The position numbers were made by a program, and so were the translations under genes. This document shows positions 1 to 7,631 of a stretch of DNA of 64,000 bases, in pieces (the first letter of the stretch is position 1; every line of letters starts with the position of its first letter). Below the pieces are notes generated by a model that saw nothing but the letters and a program-made list of their open reading frames with translations, was not told the DNA's origin and did no database searches. Location of the stretch: contig NZ_JASBQQ010000010.1 in assembly GCF_029961185.1 (NCBI RefSeq), positions 62,001-126,000 on the forward strand, written 5' to 3'. The stretch comes from Albidovulum aestuarii (lineage in GTDB: Bacteria; Pseudomonadota; Alphaproteobacteria; Rhodobacterales; Rhodobacteraceae).

Positions 1-291
1 GCCATCGGTGACGAAGATCACGCCTTGGGCGACCGGATCGGGTTCGGGCAAGTCCGACCCGCCGCCGGGGCCGACCTCCATCACATACTGGCTGAAGGTT
101 TCAGCAAAGCCTGACATCGGGCGGGCGATGAGCCAGAGCCGGGTGTTCTTCCAGCCGGGCAAGGCGCTGGTGACAATGTCGGAAAAGCATCCCTTGGGGA
201 TCACGCAATAGGCCTCGGTAAAGACCGCGCGGCCGGTCATGAGCTGCGTCTGCGGCGGCAGGCCGCCTTCGGGGGCGTAATAGGGGCTCAT
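1..291 (-). CDS. allE: (S)-ureidoglycine aminohydrolase, N-terminal part (cut by window edge)
   Basis: Only the first 97 codons are inside the window; the gene runs off the left edge. The reading begins MSPYYAPEGGLPPQTQLMTG and continues with a TRLWLIARPMSGFAETFSQ stretch, both typical of the N-terminal cupin half of ureidoglycine aminohydrolase (AllE/YlbA). This family deaminates (S)-ureidoglycine, the product of allantoate hydrolysis, to (S)-ureidoglycolate and ammonia. Its ATG overlaps the stop codon of the PuuE-UraD gene by 4 bases (ATGA), so the two are probably co-transcribed and translationally coupled. Position in a urate/allantoin pathway operon agrees with the call. The metal site and C-terminal cupin cannot be inspected. 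Confidence 0.87.
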   Translation of the reverse strand, partial: MSPYYAPEGGLPPQTQLMTGRAVFTEAYCVIPKGCFSDIVTSALPGWKNTRLWLIARPMSGFAETFSQYVMEVGPGGGSDLPEPDPVAQGVIFVTDG

Positions 292-1703
292 CGTGGCAGC
301 ATGTCCTTCAGACGCCATTCGGCGATGCGTTCGACCTGACGGCAAGCCTCGTCGAACTCGGTTTCATTGTCCTGTTCCAGCCTGCGGCGGAAGGCATCGA
401 GGATCGAGGCCTTGGTATTGTCCCGGACCGCGATGATGAAGGGGAAGCCGTGGCGCGTCGTGTAGGCGTTGTTGAGGTCGGTGAACTCGTTCCGTTCCGC
501 GTCGGTCAGCGCGTCGAGGCCGACGCTGGCCTGTTCGGCCGTGGACTCTGCCGTCAGCCGTTTGGCGGCGGCGAGCTTGCCCGCAAGATCGGGATGCGCC
601 GTCAGCACCCCCAGCCGTTCGGCGCGGGAGGCCGTGCGGAACATGCGGGCGAGCGCGTTATGGAGGCCGGTCGCCGTGTCGTGCGCGGGACCCAGTTCGA
701 GCGCGAAGGCGCGTTCGGCGATCCAGGGGGAATGTTCAAAGATGCCGCCGAAGCGGGCGACGAATGTGGATTTGTCCATCCGGCTCGGCCGTTCGTACCG
801 CTGCGGCGGATGGGTTTTCGCCCAGTGGCGGGCGATGTCGATGCGGCGGGGGAACCATACTCCCGCGTGCCCCTTGGCATAGTCGAGGAAGCGTTTCAGC
901 CCGGCGATCTTGCCAGGCCGCCCAATCAGGCGGCAATGAAGGCCGACGCTCATCATCTTCGCAGCCCCGGCCTCACCCTCGGCATAGAGCGTATCGAAGG
1001 CGTCCTTGAGGTACTGGAAAAACTGCTCGCCCGTAATATAGCCCGGCGCGGTGGCAAACCGCATGTCATTGGCCTCAAGCGTATAGGGAATGACCAACTG
1101 ATCGCGCTCGCCAACCTCCAGCCAATAGGGCAGGTCGTCGTCATAGGTGTCGGAAATCCAGTCGAGTCCCTGCTCGGCGGTGAGGCGCACGGTGTTGACC
1201 GAACAGCGCCCGGTATACCAGCCGGTCGGGCGGCTGCCCGTCACCTCGGTATGCAACCGGATCGCCTCGGCGATCTGGCGGCGTTCCTCGTCTTCCGCCA
1301 TGTCCCGGTGTTCGACCCATTTCAACCCGTGGGACGCAATCTCCCACCCCGCGGATTTCATCGCCGCGACCTGTTCGGGCGAACGGGCGAGCGCGGTGGC
1401 GACGCCGTAGATCGTGACCGGGACATCCATGCCGGTGAAGAGACGGTGAAGCCGCCAGAACCCGGCGCGGGCGCCGTATTCGTAAATCGATTCCATGTTC
1501 CAGTGGCGCTGGCCCGACCATTGGGCGGCACCGGGAATATCCGACAGGAACGCCTCTGACGCCGCATCGCCATGCAGGATGCAGTTCTCGCCGCCCTCCT
1601 CATAGTTCAGCACGAGCGAGACGGCGATTTTCGCACCGCCGGGCCATTTGGCGTCAGGAGGGGTCGGCCCGTGGCCGGACATATCGCGAGGGTAGCGGTT
1701 CAT
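288..1703 (-). CDS. puuE-uraD: Bifunctional allantoinase PuuE / OHCU decarboxylase UraD fusion
   Basis: A 471-residue fusion of two purine-catabolic enzymes. Residues 1 to about 300 form a polysaccharide-deacetylase-like PuuE domain that opens (S)-allantoin to allantoate (LNYEEGGEN at 32-40, SHGLKW at 124-129, YDDDLPYW at 187-194). Residues from about 308 form UraD, which decarboxylates 2-oxo-4-hydroxy-4-carboxy-5-ureidoimidazoline to (S)-allantoin; HPDLAGK at 370-376 carries the family's catalytic His and HGFPFI lies at 418-423. The two steps are consecutive, so fusion makes metabolic sense. The ATG at 1703 is preferred over an in-frame TTG at 1718 because it matches the PuuE N-terminus (MNRYPRD). 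It overlaps allE by 4 bases and is divergent from uraH. Confidence 0.93.
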   Translation of the reverse strand: MNRYPRDMSGHGPTPPDAKWPGGAKIAVSLVLNYEEGGENCILHGDAASEAFLSDIPGAAQWSGQRHWNMESIYEYGARAGFWRLHRLFTGMDVPVTIYGVATALARSPEQVAAMKSAGWEIASHGLKWVEHRDMAEDEERRQIAEAIRLHTEVTGSRPTGWYTGRCSVNTVRLTAEQGLDWISDTYDDDLPYWLEVGERDQLVIPYTLEANDMRFATAPGYITGEQFFQYLKDAFDTLYAEGEAGAAKMMSVGLHCRLIGRPGKIAGLKRFLDYAKGHAGVWFPRRIDIARHWAKTHPPQRYERPSRMDKSTFVARFGGIFEHSPWIAERAFALELGPAHDTATGLHNALARMFRTASRAERLGVLTAHPDLAGKLAAAKRLTAESTAEQASVGLDALTDAERNEFTDLNNAYTTRHGFPFIIAVRDNTKASILDAFRRRLEQDNETEFDEACRQVERIAEWRLKDMLPR

Positions 1704-1849
1704 CTGCAGGATTCCCAAAACTGTCCCGACCCTAGTCTCGCAACCGCCAGAGCATTATCAATAAAAAACTGAAAGACTTATTAGGCTCTGGCAATGTCGC
1801 CTTCCGGCCGTTTCCGCGCCATGATGCGGGCCGCAACAGGGAGAGCACC

Positions 1850-2209
1850 ATGGCCGAGGGTTATCTGACCACGCATGTTCTGGACACTGCGCGGGGCGTT
1901 CCCGCTGAGGGGATTGCCATCACGCTCTTCCGTCTGTCTGGCGAGGGGCGCGAGAAGATTGCCGAGGCGGTCACCAATGACGACGGGCGCACCGACAGCC
2001 CGATCCTGCCAAAGGACCGTTTTTTCACCGGCACATATGAGCTTGTTTTCCATACCGGCGCCTATCTCGACGCGACCGGCGTGCCGCCCGAGGCTCCGCG
2101 TTTTCTCGATGAAATCCCGATCCGCTTTGGTATCTCGGACCCCGGTTCGCACTACCACGTGCCGCTGCTTTTGTCGCCGTTCGGTTATTCGACTTATCGC
2201 GGAAGCTGA
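1850..2209 (+). CDS. uraH: 5-hydroxyisourate hydrolase (transthyretin-like)
   Basis: A 119-residue transthyretin-related protein that hydrolyses 5-hydroxyisourate to OHCU, the substrate of UraD encoded divergently next door. Signature elements are the N-terminal TTHVLD (His9), Arg47 in the DDGRTD turn, [10 protein letters not shown] at 101-110, and the C-terminal YRGS tetrapeptide that separates true HIU hydrolases from transthyretin. Length and all catalytic positions are normal. A GGGAGAG-type ribosome binding site precedes the ATG. The 146-base gap to puuE-uraD is AT-rich and should contain the divergent promoters. A urate-oxidising enzyme would be expected nearby but is not in this window. 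Confidence 0.95.
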   Translation: MAEGYLTTHVLDTARGVPAEGIAITLFRLSGEGREKIAEAVTNDDGRTDSPILPKDRFFTGTYELVFHTGAYLDATGVPPEAPRFLDEIPIRFGISDPGSHYHVPLLLSPFGYSTYRGS

Positions 2210-2215
2210 TCCGGA

Positions 2216-2542
2216 TCAGAGGTCGCGAAAATAGGGGTCGATATTCCAGTAGTCGACCATATCGGCGGCCCTTGCGCACGTCAGGCCTGCCGCATCCATC
2301 GCGTAGAAATCGACGCCGAGCAGCGCGGCCAGCCGCCAGGCCTTTGCAGCGGACTCGTGGGCCGGGCTGCCTGCCGCGAAGGTGGCCTCGATCTCGCTCG
2401 CGGCGCTCACGAGCACATAGACCAGTTCTGCAGCCGGAGCGTCGGGCCAGCGCGCGACGAGATTGCGGACAAGCGGTCGCCAGCCTTCCGGCGTATCGAG
2501 CAACTGCTCGATCGCGAAATGCACCTTTTCCAAATCGGCCAT
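2216..2542 (-). CDS. Conserved hypothetical protein, 108 aa
   Basis: A short, acidic, soluble, probably helical protein with no signal peptide or membrane segment. I do not recognise a family. It is tail-to-tail with uraH, only 6 bases separating the two stops, and divergent from deoC. Codon usage and third-position GC resemble the neighbours, and the reading (MADLEKVHFAIEQLL at the start, an Ala-rich middle, WNIDPYFRDL at the end) looks like a real protein rather than a shadow frame. A role in purine or nucleoside metabolism is only an inference from position. Confidence 0.62.
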   Translation of the reverse strand: MADLEKVHFAIEQLLDTPEGWRPLVRNLVARWPDAPAAELVYVLVSAASEIEATFAAGSPAHESAAKAWRLAALLGVDFYAMDAAGLTCARAADMVDYWNIDPYFRDL

Positions 2543-2638
2543 CCCGTCTTACTTGCGCCGGTCGTACCGTATTCCCCTGCCGGCCTGAAATCTCGCAACC
2601 AAATTCCGGGCCACTTGGGCCCTGTTTTCCTCCTGCGA

Positions 2639-2684
2639 GTCAACAAGTTTGACAGGTGGCGGCTAATGTTTGACCTTTTGGTCA
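2639..2684. promoter_or_regulatory. Two inverted repeats upstream of deoC (candidate operators)
   Basis: In the 221-base divergent gap between the small hypothetical gene and deoC there are two perfect dyads: GTCAA-N5-TTGAC at 2639-2653 and TGACC-TTTT-GGTCA at 2671-2684. They are placed to control deoC, or the gene on the other strand. The regulator cannot be named from sequence, and no convincing -35/-10 pair could be fixed around them. Confidence 0.35.
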
Positions 2685-2763
2685 GGTTTTCGCGTTGCAG
2701 TTAACCGGGACAAACGCTAGCGTGATGTGTCAGGATCAAAGCACAGTGACCGCAGGTTGAACC

Positions 2764-3738
2764 ATGTCGCAGAGCGCGGCCCCCGCCCTTTCCAATACCG
2801 ACCGCAATCCGGGCATGCCGCTCAGGATCGACTGGTTCGACCAGATCGCGGTAAACACGCAGGCGGCCGAACGCCGGGCGGCGACGCTGACCACGCGTCG
2901 GACTGTGAAAAAGGAATGGCAGGCGGCGTGGCTCGTCAATGCCATCCGCTGCATCGATCTGACGACGCTCGCCGGTGACGATACCGAGGATCGGGTGCGC
3001 AGGCTTTGCGCCAAGGCGGTGCGGCCGCTCGCCGACCACATCATGGCGGGACTGGGGCTGGAGCATCTGACGACCGGTGCGGTCTGCGTCTATCCGACGA
3101 TGGTCGCTGCCGCCGTCAGGGCCGTGGCGGGCACCGGCATCCCGGTCGCCTCCGTCGCGACCGGTTTTCCTGCGGGGCTGATGCCCCTCGACCTCAGGCT
3201 GGCCGAGATCCGCTATGCCGTTGATCAGGGCGCGGAAGAGATCGACATCGTCATCACCCGCGCCCATGTGCTGGATGGCAACTGGACCGCGCTTTACGAC
3301 GAGGTCGCAGCAATGCGCGAGGCTTGTGGCGCGGCCCATATGAAGGCGATCCTTGCAACCGGCGATCTGCAGACGCTGAGGAACGTCTACAAGGCCTCGA
3401 TGGTGGCGATGCAGGCGGGGTCGGACTTCATCAAGACCTCGACCGGGAAAGAGGGCGTAAACGCCACCCTGCCCGTCTCGCTCATCATGGTCCGGGCGCT
3501 CCGCGACTATATGGACCGCACCGGCCACCGGGTCGGCTTCAAGCCTGCAGGCGGCATGAAAACCGCCAAGGACGCCATCGCCTGGCAGATCCTGATGAAG
3601 GAAGAGATGGGGAACGACTGGCTGCGCCCGCACCTCTTCCGGCTCGGCGCGTCCTCGATGCTCGGCGATATCGAACGCCAGCTGGAACACCACATCACCG
3701 GACGCTACTCCGCGTCCTCGCGTCATGCACTTGCCTGA
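2764..3738 (+). CDS. deoC: Deoxyribose-phosphate aldolase
   Basis: A 324-residue class I aldolase that splits 2-deoxyribose-5-phosphate into acetaldehyde and glyceraldehyde-3-phosphate, the last step of deoxynucleoside catabolism. The Schiff-base lysine lies in DFIKTSTGKEG (Lys224), the second active-site lysine in GFKPAGGMKT (Lys260), and the conserved Asp in EEIDIVI (about 161). At 324 residues it is the longer form, with an N-terminal extension compared with the roughly 250-residue bacterial type. It ends 7 bases before the ATG of the ALDH16 gene, so the two enzymes are almost certainly co-expressed and could pass acetaldehyde from one to the other. Confidence 0.96.
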   Translation: MSQSAAPALSNTDRNPGMPLRIDWFDQIAVNTQAAERRAATLTTRRTVKKEWQAAWLVNAIRCIDLTTLAGDDTEDRVRRLCAKAVRPLADHIMAGLGLEHLTTGAVCVYPTMVAAAVRAVAGTGIPVASVATGFPAGLMPLDLRLAEIRYAVDQGAEEIDIVITRAHVLDGNWTALYDEVAAMREACGAAHMKAILATGDLQTLRNVYKASMVAMQAGSDFIKTSTGKEGVNATLPVSLIMVRALRDYMDRTGHRVGFKPAGGMKTAKDAIAWQILMKEEMGNDWLRPHLFRLGASSMLGDIERQLEHHITGRYSASSRHALA

Positions 3739-3745
3739 GGGACCG

Positions 3746-6103
3746 ATGCCAACAGTGACCGAGATACTGGAAACGATGGATTACGGACCGGCACCGGAGG
3801 CTTCGGGAGAGGTGACCGCCTGGCTGAAGGCGCGGGGGCAGTTCGGCCATTTCATCGACGGGGCCTTCACCAAACCCGGCAAGGGCTTTGCCAGCGCGAA
3901 CCCCGCGAATGGCGAGGTACTGGCCAAGGTCTCGCAAGGAACGCAGAAAGACGTGGAGGCAGCGGTGAAGGCCGCGCGCGCCGCCCTTCCGGGCTGGTCG
4001 AAACTGGCAGGCCATGAACGGGCCAAATGGCTCTACGCCATCGCCCGGCATATCCAGAAGCGGGAACGTTTCCTCGCGGTGCTGGAGGTCATGGACAACG
4101 GCAAGCCGATCCGCGAGGCGCGCGACATCGACGTGCCGCTCGTCGCGCGGCATTTCTACCATCATGCCGGCTGGGCCGAGATGCTGGAGGACGAGTTCCC
4201 CGGCGCCAGACCCGTGGGCGTCTGCGGCCAGATCATCCCGTGGAACTTTCCTCTGCTGATGCTGGCCTGGAAGATCGCACCCGCGATTGCCGCCGGGAAC
4301 ACGGTCGTCCTGAAGCCCGCTGAATACACTCCGCTGACGGCCCTCGCCTTCGCCGAGATCTGCGCCGAGATCGGACTGCCGAAGGGGGTGGTGAACATCG
4401 TGACCGGCGACGGTGAAACCGGCGCGGCGCTGGTCGGCTCGGACGCCGACAAGATCGCCTTCACCGGCTCCACCGAGGTCGGCCGCGCGATCCGCAAGGC
4501 AACCGCCGGAACGGGCAAGAAACTGACGCTGGAGCTTGGCGGCAAATCGCCCTTCATCGTCTTCGCCGACGCCGATCTCGACGCCGCGGTCGAGGGCGTG
4601 GTCGATGCGATCTGGTTCAATCAGGGGCAGGTCTGCTGCGCGGGCTCGCGCATTCTGGTTCAGGAGGGCATTGCGGCCACCTTTCAATCCCGCCTCAAGG
4701 CGCGGCTTTCCAAGCTGCGCGTGGGCGACCCCCTCGACAAGTCCACCGATGTCGGCGCCATCGTCGATCCCGTCCAGCTGACCCGCATCCGCGATCTGGT
4801 CGCCAAGGGCGAGGCCGAGGGCGCGGTGCTGCATCAAGCCGAGGCGCAACTGCCCGCTAAGGGATGCTTCTTTGCGCCGGGCTTCATGACCAATGTCCAA
4901 CCCGCCAATATCGTCTCCGAGGTCGAGATCTTTGGCCCGGTCGCGACGCTGACCACCTTCCGCACCCCCGCCGAGGCGGTGGAACTGGCCAATAACAGCC
5001 GCTACGGGCTCGCTGCTTCGATCTGGTCGGAAAACGTGAACCTCACGCTCGACATCGCCGCGAAGGTGAAGGCGGGCGTCGTCTGGGTCAATTCCACCAA
5101 TATCTTCGACGCGGGCGCGGGTTTCGGCGGCTACCGCGAAAGCGGCTTCGGCCGCGAAGGCGGGCGCGAGGGGATGCGGGAATACCTCTCGTCCCCCGTC
5201 GTGAAGGCAAAGCCCGAAGCCGAGGCACCGGACCTGTCGGCGGCCCCGGTTCCCGGCGCGCCGTCGAAAGGACCCGCCCCCATCGACCGCACCGCAAAGA
5301 TGTATATCGGCGGGGCGCAGAAACGGCCCGACAGCGGTTATTCCTACGCGGTGATGGGAAAGGCGGGCGAGATCGGGCTGGCGGGCCTCGGCAACCGCAA
5401 GGACATCCGCAACGCCGTCGAGGCAGCGCATAAGGCGTCGGGCTGGGGCAAGGCCACCGGGCACAACCGGGCGCAGGTGCTCTATTACCTCGCCGAGAAC
5501 CTTTCGGCCCGCAAGGCCGAATTCACCGCCCGGCTGAAAGCGGCGGGCGTAGCGAAAGCCGCTGATGAAGTCGCCACCTCCATCCGCCGCGCCTTCTACT
5601 ACGCCGCGCAGGCCGACAAGTTCGACGGCGCGGTGCATTCCACGAAATCGGCGCATGTGACGCTGGCCATGCCGGAACCTTTCGGTGTGATGGGCGTGGC
5701 CTGCCCCAATGACGCGCCACTCCTCGGCTTCCTCAGCCTGATCCTGCCCGCCATCGCGATGGGCAACCGGGTCGTGGCGATCCCATCCGCGTCGATGCCG
5801 CTCGCCGCGACCGACCTCTATCAGGTCTTCGACACATCCGACCTGCCGGGGGGCGTCGTGAACATCGTGACCGGGGCCAAGGATGAACTGGCCAAGACGC
5901 TGGCGGGCCACGACGATGTCGCCGCGATGTGGTATTGCGGCGGGCCGGACGGCGCGCGGATGACCGAGGCGGAAAGCTCGGGCAATCTCAAGGTCACATG
6001 GACCTTCGCGAACCGCGACTGGCACGGTTCCGATGGTCAGGGCCGCGACTTCCTGCTACGGGCAACACAGGTGAAAAACATCTGGGTTCCCTACGGCGAA
6101 TGA
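3746..6103 (+). CDS. ALDH16-type tandem aldehyde dehydrogenase
   Basis: A 785-residue protein with two aldehyde-dehydrogenase modules. The first (to about residue 490) keeps the full catalytic set: PWNF Asn167, NAD-site Lys190, LELGG Glu263 and the nucleophile in GQVCCAG (Cys297). The second module (about 515-785) keeps the Rossmann-like part (PEPFGVMGV, GGVVNIVTGA) but has lost the catalytic cysteine and Glu regions and ends early. This is the layout of the ALDH16 superfamily, where the second half is a non-catalytic structural domain. The start at 3746 has a GAGGGA ribosome binding site; an in-frame ATG at 3725 inside deoC is less likely. The probable substrate, acetaldehyde from DeoC, is inferred from the operon. 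Confidence 0.92.
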   Translation: MPTVTEILETMDYGPAPEASGEVTAWLKARGQFGHFIDGAFTKPGKGFASANPANGEVLAKVSQGTQKDVEAAVKAARAALPGWSKLAGHERAKWLYAIARHIQKRERFLAVLEVMDNGKPIREARDIDVPLVARHFYHHAGWAEMLEDEFPGARPVGVCGQIIPWNFPLLMLAWKIAPAIAAGNTVVLKPAEYTPLTALAFAEICAEIGLPKGVVNIVTGDGETGAALVGSDADKIAFTGSTEVGRAIRKATAGTGKKLTLELGGKSPFIVFADADLDAAVEGVVDAIWFNQGQVCCAGSRILVQEGIAATFQSRLKARLSKLRVGDPLDKSTDVGAIVDPVQLTRIRDLVAKGEAEGAVLHQAEAQLPAKGCFFAPGFMTNVQPANIVSEVEIFGPVATLTTFRTPAEAVELANNSRYGLAASIWSENVNLTLDIAAKVKAGVVWVNSTNIFDAGAGFGGYRESGFGREGGREGMREYLSSPVVKAKPEAEAPDLSAAPVPGAPSKGPAPIDRTAKMYIGGAQKRPDSGYSYAVMGKAGEIGLAGLGNRKDIRNAVEAAHKASGWGKATGHNRAQVLYYLAENLSARKAEFTARLKAAGVAKAADEVATSIRRAFYYAAQADKFDGAVHSTKSAHVTLAMPEPFGVMGVACPNDAPLLGFLSLILPAIAMGNRVVAIPSASMPLAATDLYQVFDTSDLPGGVVNIVTGAKDELAKTLAGHDDVAAMWYCGGPDGARMTEAESSGNLKVTWTFANRDWHGSDGQGRDFLLRATQVKNIWVPYGE

Positions 6104-6798
6104 CAAAGCTTCTCTTTCCCACCCCCGAACCGGTCACCGTCCCAATGCGGGTCGAGGATGCCGCATTTCCCGTCAGCCGCATCTTCTGCGTCGGCCGCAA
6201 CTATGCCGACCATGCGAAAGAGATGGGGCATGAGGTCGACCGCGAAGCACCCTTCTATTTTACCAAATCGCCCGCCCATCTGATCCATTCAGGCGCGACC
6301 GTCCCCTATCCGCCCGGCACCGCCGATTTCCACCATGAAATGGAGTTCGTCGTGGCCATTGGCGCACCGGGGTTCCGGGTCGCCGAGGCGGATGCGATGG
6401 ACCTCGTCCTCGGCTACGCCTCCGGCCTCGACATGACCCGCCGCGACCTGCAAGGGGTGGCAAAGGACAAGCGCCGCCCATGGGATACCGGCAAGGATTT
6501 CGAAAATGCCGCCGTAATCGGGCCGATCACCCGCGCCGGGGATTTCGGCGCGCCGGGACCGCAGGCGATCTCGCTGCATCTGAACGGCAAACCCGTGCAG
6601 CAGGCGCATCTGTCCGACATGGTCTGGTCGGTGGCCGAACTGATCGCCCATCTCTCGACGCTCTATCATCTGCGCCCCGGCGACCTGATCTTCACCGGCA
6701 CGCCTGCCGGGGTCGGGCCAGTCAGCCCGGGTGACATGCTCCACGGTGAGGTGGAGGGGCTGTCGCCCGTCACGCTGACGATCGCACCCGCCGGATAG
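6100..6798 (+). CDS. Fumarylacetoacetate hydrolase family protein
   Basis: A 232-residue FAH-fold protein, like the acylpyruvase/isomerase-hydratase type. Typical features are VGRNYADHAKEMG near the N-terminus, PFYFTKSP, the metal-binding HHEMEFVV (Glu residues), GYASGLDMTRRDLQ, and the C-terminal DLIFTGTPAGVGPV loop. The ATG overlaps the stop of the ALDH16 gene (ATGA), placing it third in the deoC operon. Members cleave C-C bonds in acylpyruvates, decarboxylate oxaloacetate or hydrate 2-keto-4-enoates, so the substrate cannot be assigned. An open frame extends upstream to 5929 inside the ALDH gene, but homology begins at MTKLLFP. Confidence 0.88.
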   Translation: MTKLLFPTPEPVTVPMRVEDAAFPVSRIFCVGRNYADHAKEMGHEVDREAPFYFTKSPAHLIHSGATVPYPPGTADFHHEMEFVVAIGAPGFRVAEADAMDLVLGYASGLDMTRRDLQGVAKDKRRPWDTGKDFENAAVIGPITRAGDFGAPGPQAISLHLNGKPVQQAHLSDMVWSVAELIAHLSTLYHLRPGDLIFTGTPAGVGPVSPGDMLHGEVEGLSPVTLTIAPAG

Positions 6799-6859
6799 GG
6801 CGGATTCTGACCCGGACAACGTGCATCTTGTCTCTCGCCGCAGACAGACAGGTTGCCAT

Positions 6860-6919
6860 ACGTTTTGCCGACACTCTGCCGACGTTTTGCAGATCGCAGT
6901 TTTTGTTATAATACAAAAA
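6860..6919 (+). promoter_or_regulatory. Promoter with embedded operator upstream of the PF06684 gene
   Basis: The 251-base gap after the FAH gene contains a consensus -10 (TATAAT, 6907-6912) centred in an inverted repeat TTTTTGT-TATAAT-ACAAAAA (6900-6919). Upstream are two direct copies of ACGTTTTGC at 6860-6868 and 6882-6890, 22 bases (about two helical turns) apart, with the second covering the -35 position. This looks like a repressor site over the -10 plus a tandem site, controlling 7050 onward. Functional reading is inference. Confidence 0.5.
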
Positions 6920-7049
6920 CTTACCCTCTCATCACGCCCGAGCAGCGCCCCATCGTTAACCTTTCCGACGCGCCGGGACAGCCGAACGATGGCATTGCCT
7001 TGCGGGTCCGGTTGCGGCAGGGTCTGTCCAATTCAGAAGGAGCGGTCCC

Positions 7050-7631
7050 GTGACAGATTTCCGACTTCGCAAGCTTTGCCTTGTCCTTGACGAAACTCAT
7101 CACGACGGCGGTGCGGACATTGAATCGCCACGTCAACGAGCAGCCGTTCTGGCCGTGGTTTCGAACCCTTTCGCGGGGCGGTATGAGCCCGATCTGCAAT
7201 CGGCGATGGAGGCTCTCAAGCCGCTCGCCCTGACCATGGGCAAACGCCTGATCGAGGCGCTTGGCGGGCCGGAGGGCATCGACGCCTATGGCAAAGGTGC
7301 GCTTGTCGGCCTGAACGGCGAACTGGAACACGGCGCACTCTGGCATGCGCCGGGAGGTTACGGAATGCGGGCGCTTCTGGGGGAGAGCAAGGCCATCGTG
7401 CCCTCGGTGAAGAAGGTCGGCGCGGCGGGCACCACGCTCGACCTGCCGCTCGCCCATATCAACGCGGCCTATGTGCGCAGCCATTTCGACACGATGACGG
7501 TGATGGTGCCGGACGGACCGAAACCGGATGAGATCGTCTTTGCCCTCTGCATGGCGAAGGGTCCGCGCATCCATTCGCGGATGGGCGGGCTTGAGGCGCA
7601 TCAGATCAAGGGAGAGGACGGCCTGCGCTGA
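7050..7631 (+). CDS. PF06684 (DUF1185, 'amino acid synthesis') family protein
   Basis: A 193-residue soluble protein matching my recollection of the PF06684 family, whose biochemical role is not settled. It has LVLDETHHDGG near the start, an AVVSNPFAGRYEPDL stretch and EHGALWHAPGGYGMR in the middle. It starts with GTG preceded by AGAAGGAG. Its stop overlaps the ATG of the next, membrane-protein gene (TGATG), so the two form a translationally coupled pair just upstream of a branched-chain-type ABC importer. Proteins of this family often lie beside such importers and hydrolases, which fits here. Confidence 0.72.
   Translation: MTDFRLRKLCLVLDETHHDGGADIESPRQRAAVLAVVSNPFAGRYEPDLQSAMEALKPLALTMGKRLIEALGGPEGIDAYGKGALVGLNGELEHGALWHAPGGYGMRALLGESKAIVPSVKKVGAAGTTLDLPLAHINAAYVRSHFDTMTVMVPDGPKPDEIVFALCMAKGPRIHSRMGGLEAHQIKGEDGLR

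Noticed and set aside
3695-6025. A 776-codon open frame on the minus strand opposite the deoC-ALDH16 genes
   Set aside because: It is antisense to clear enzymes with catalytic motifs, is rich in Arg, Gly, His and Asp as expected of a high-GC shadow frame, and shows no domain.
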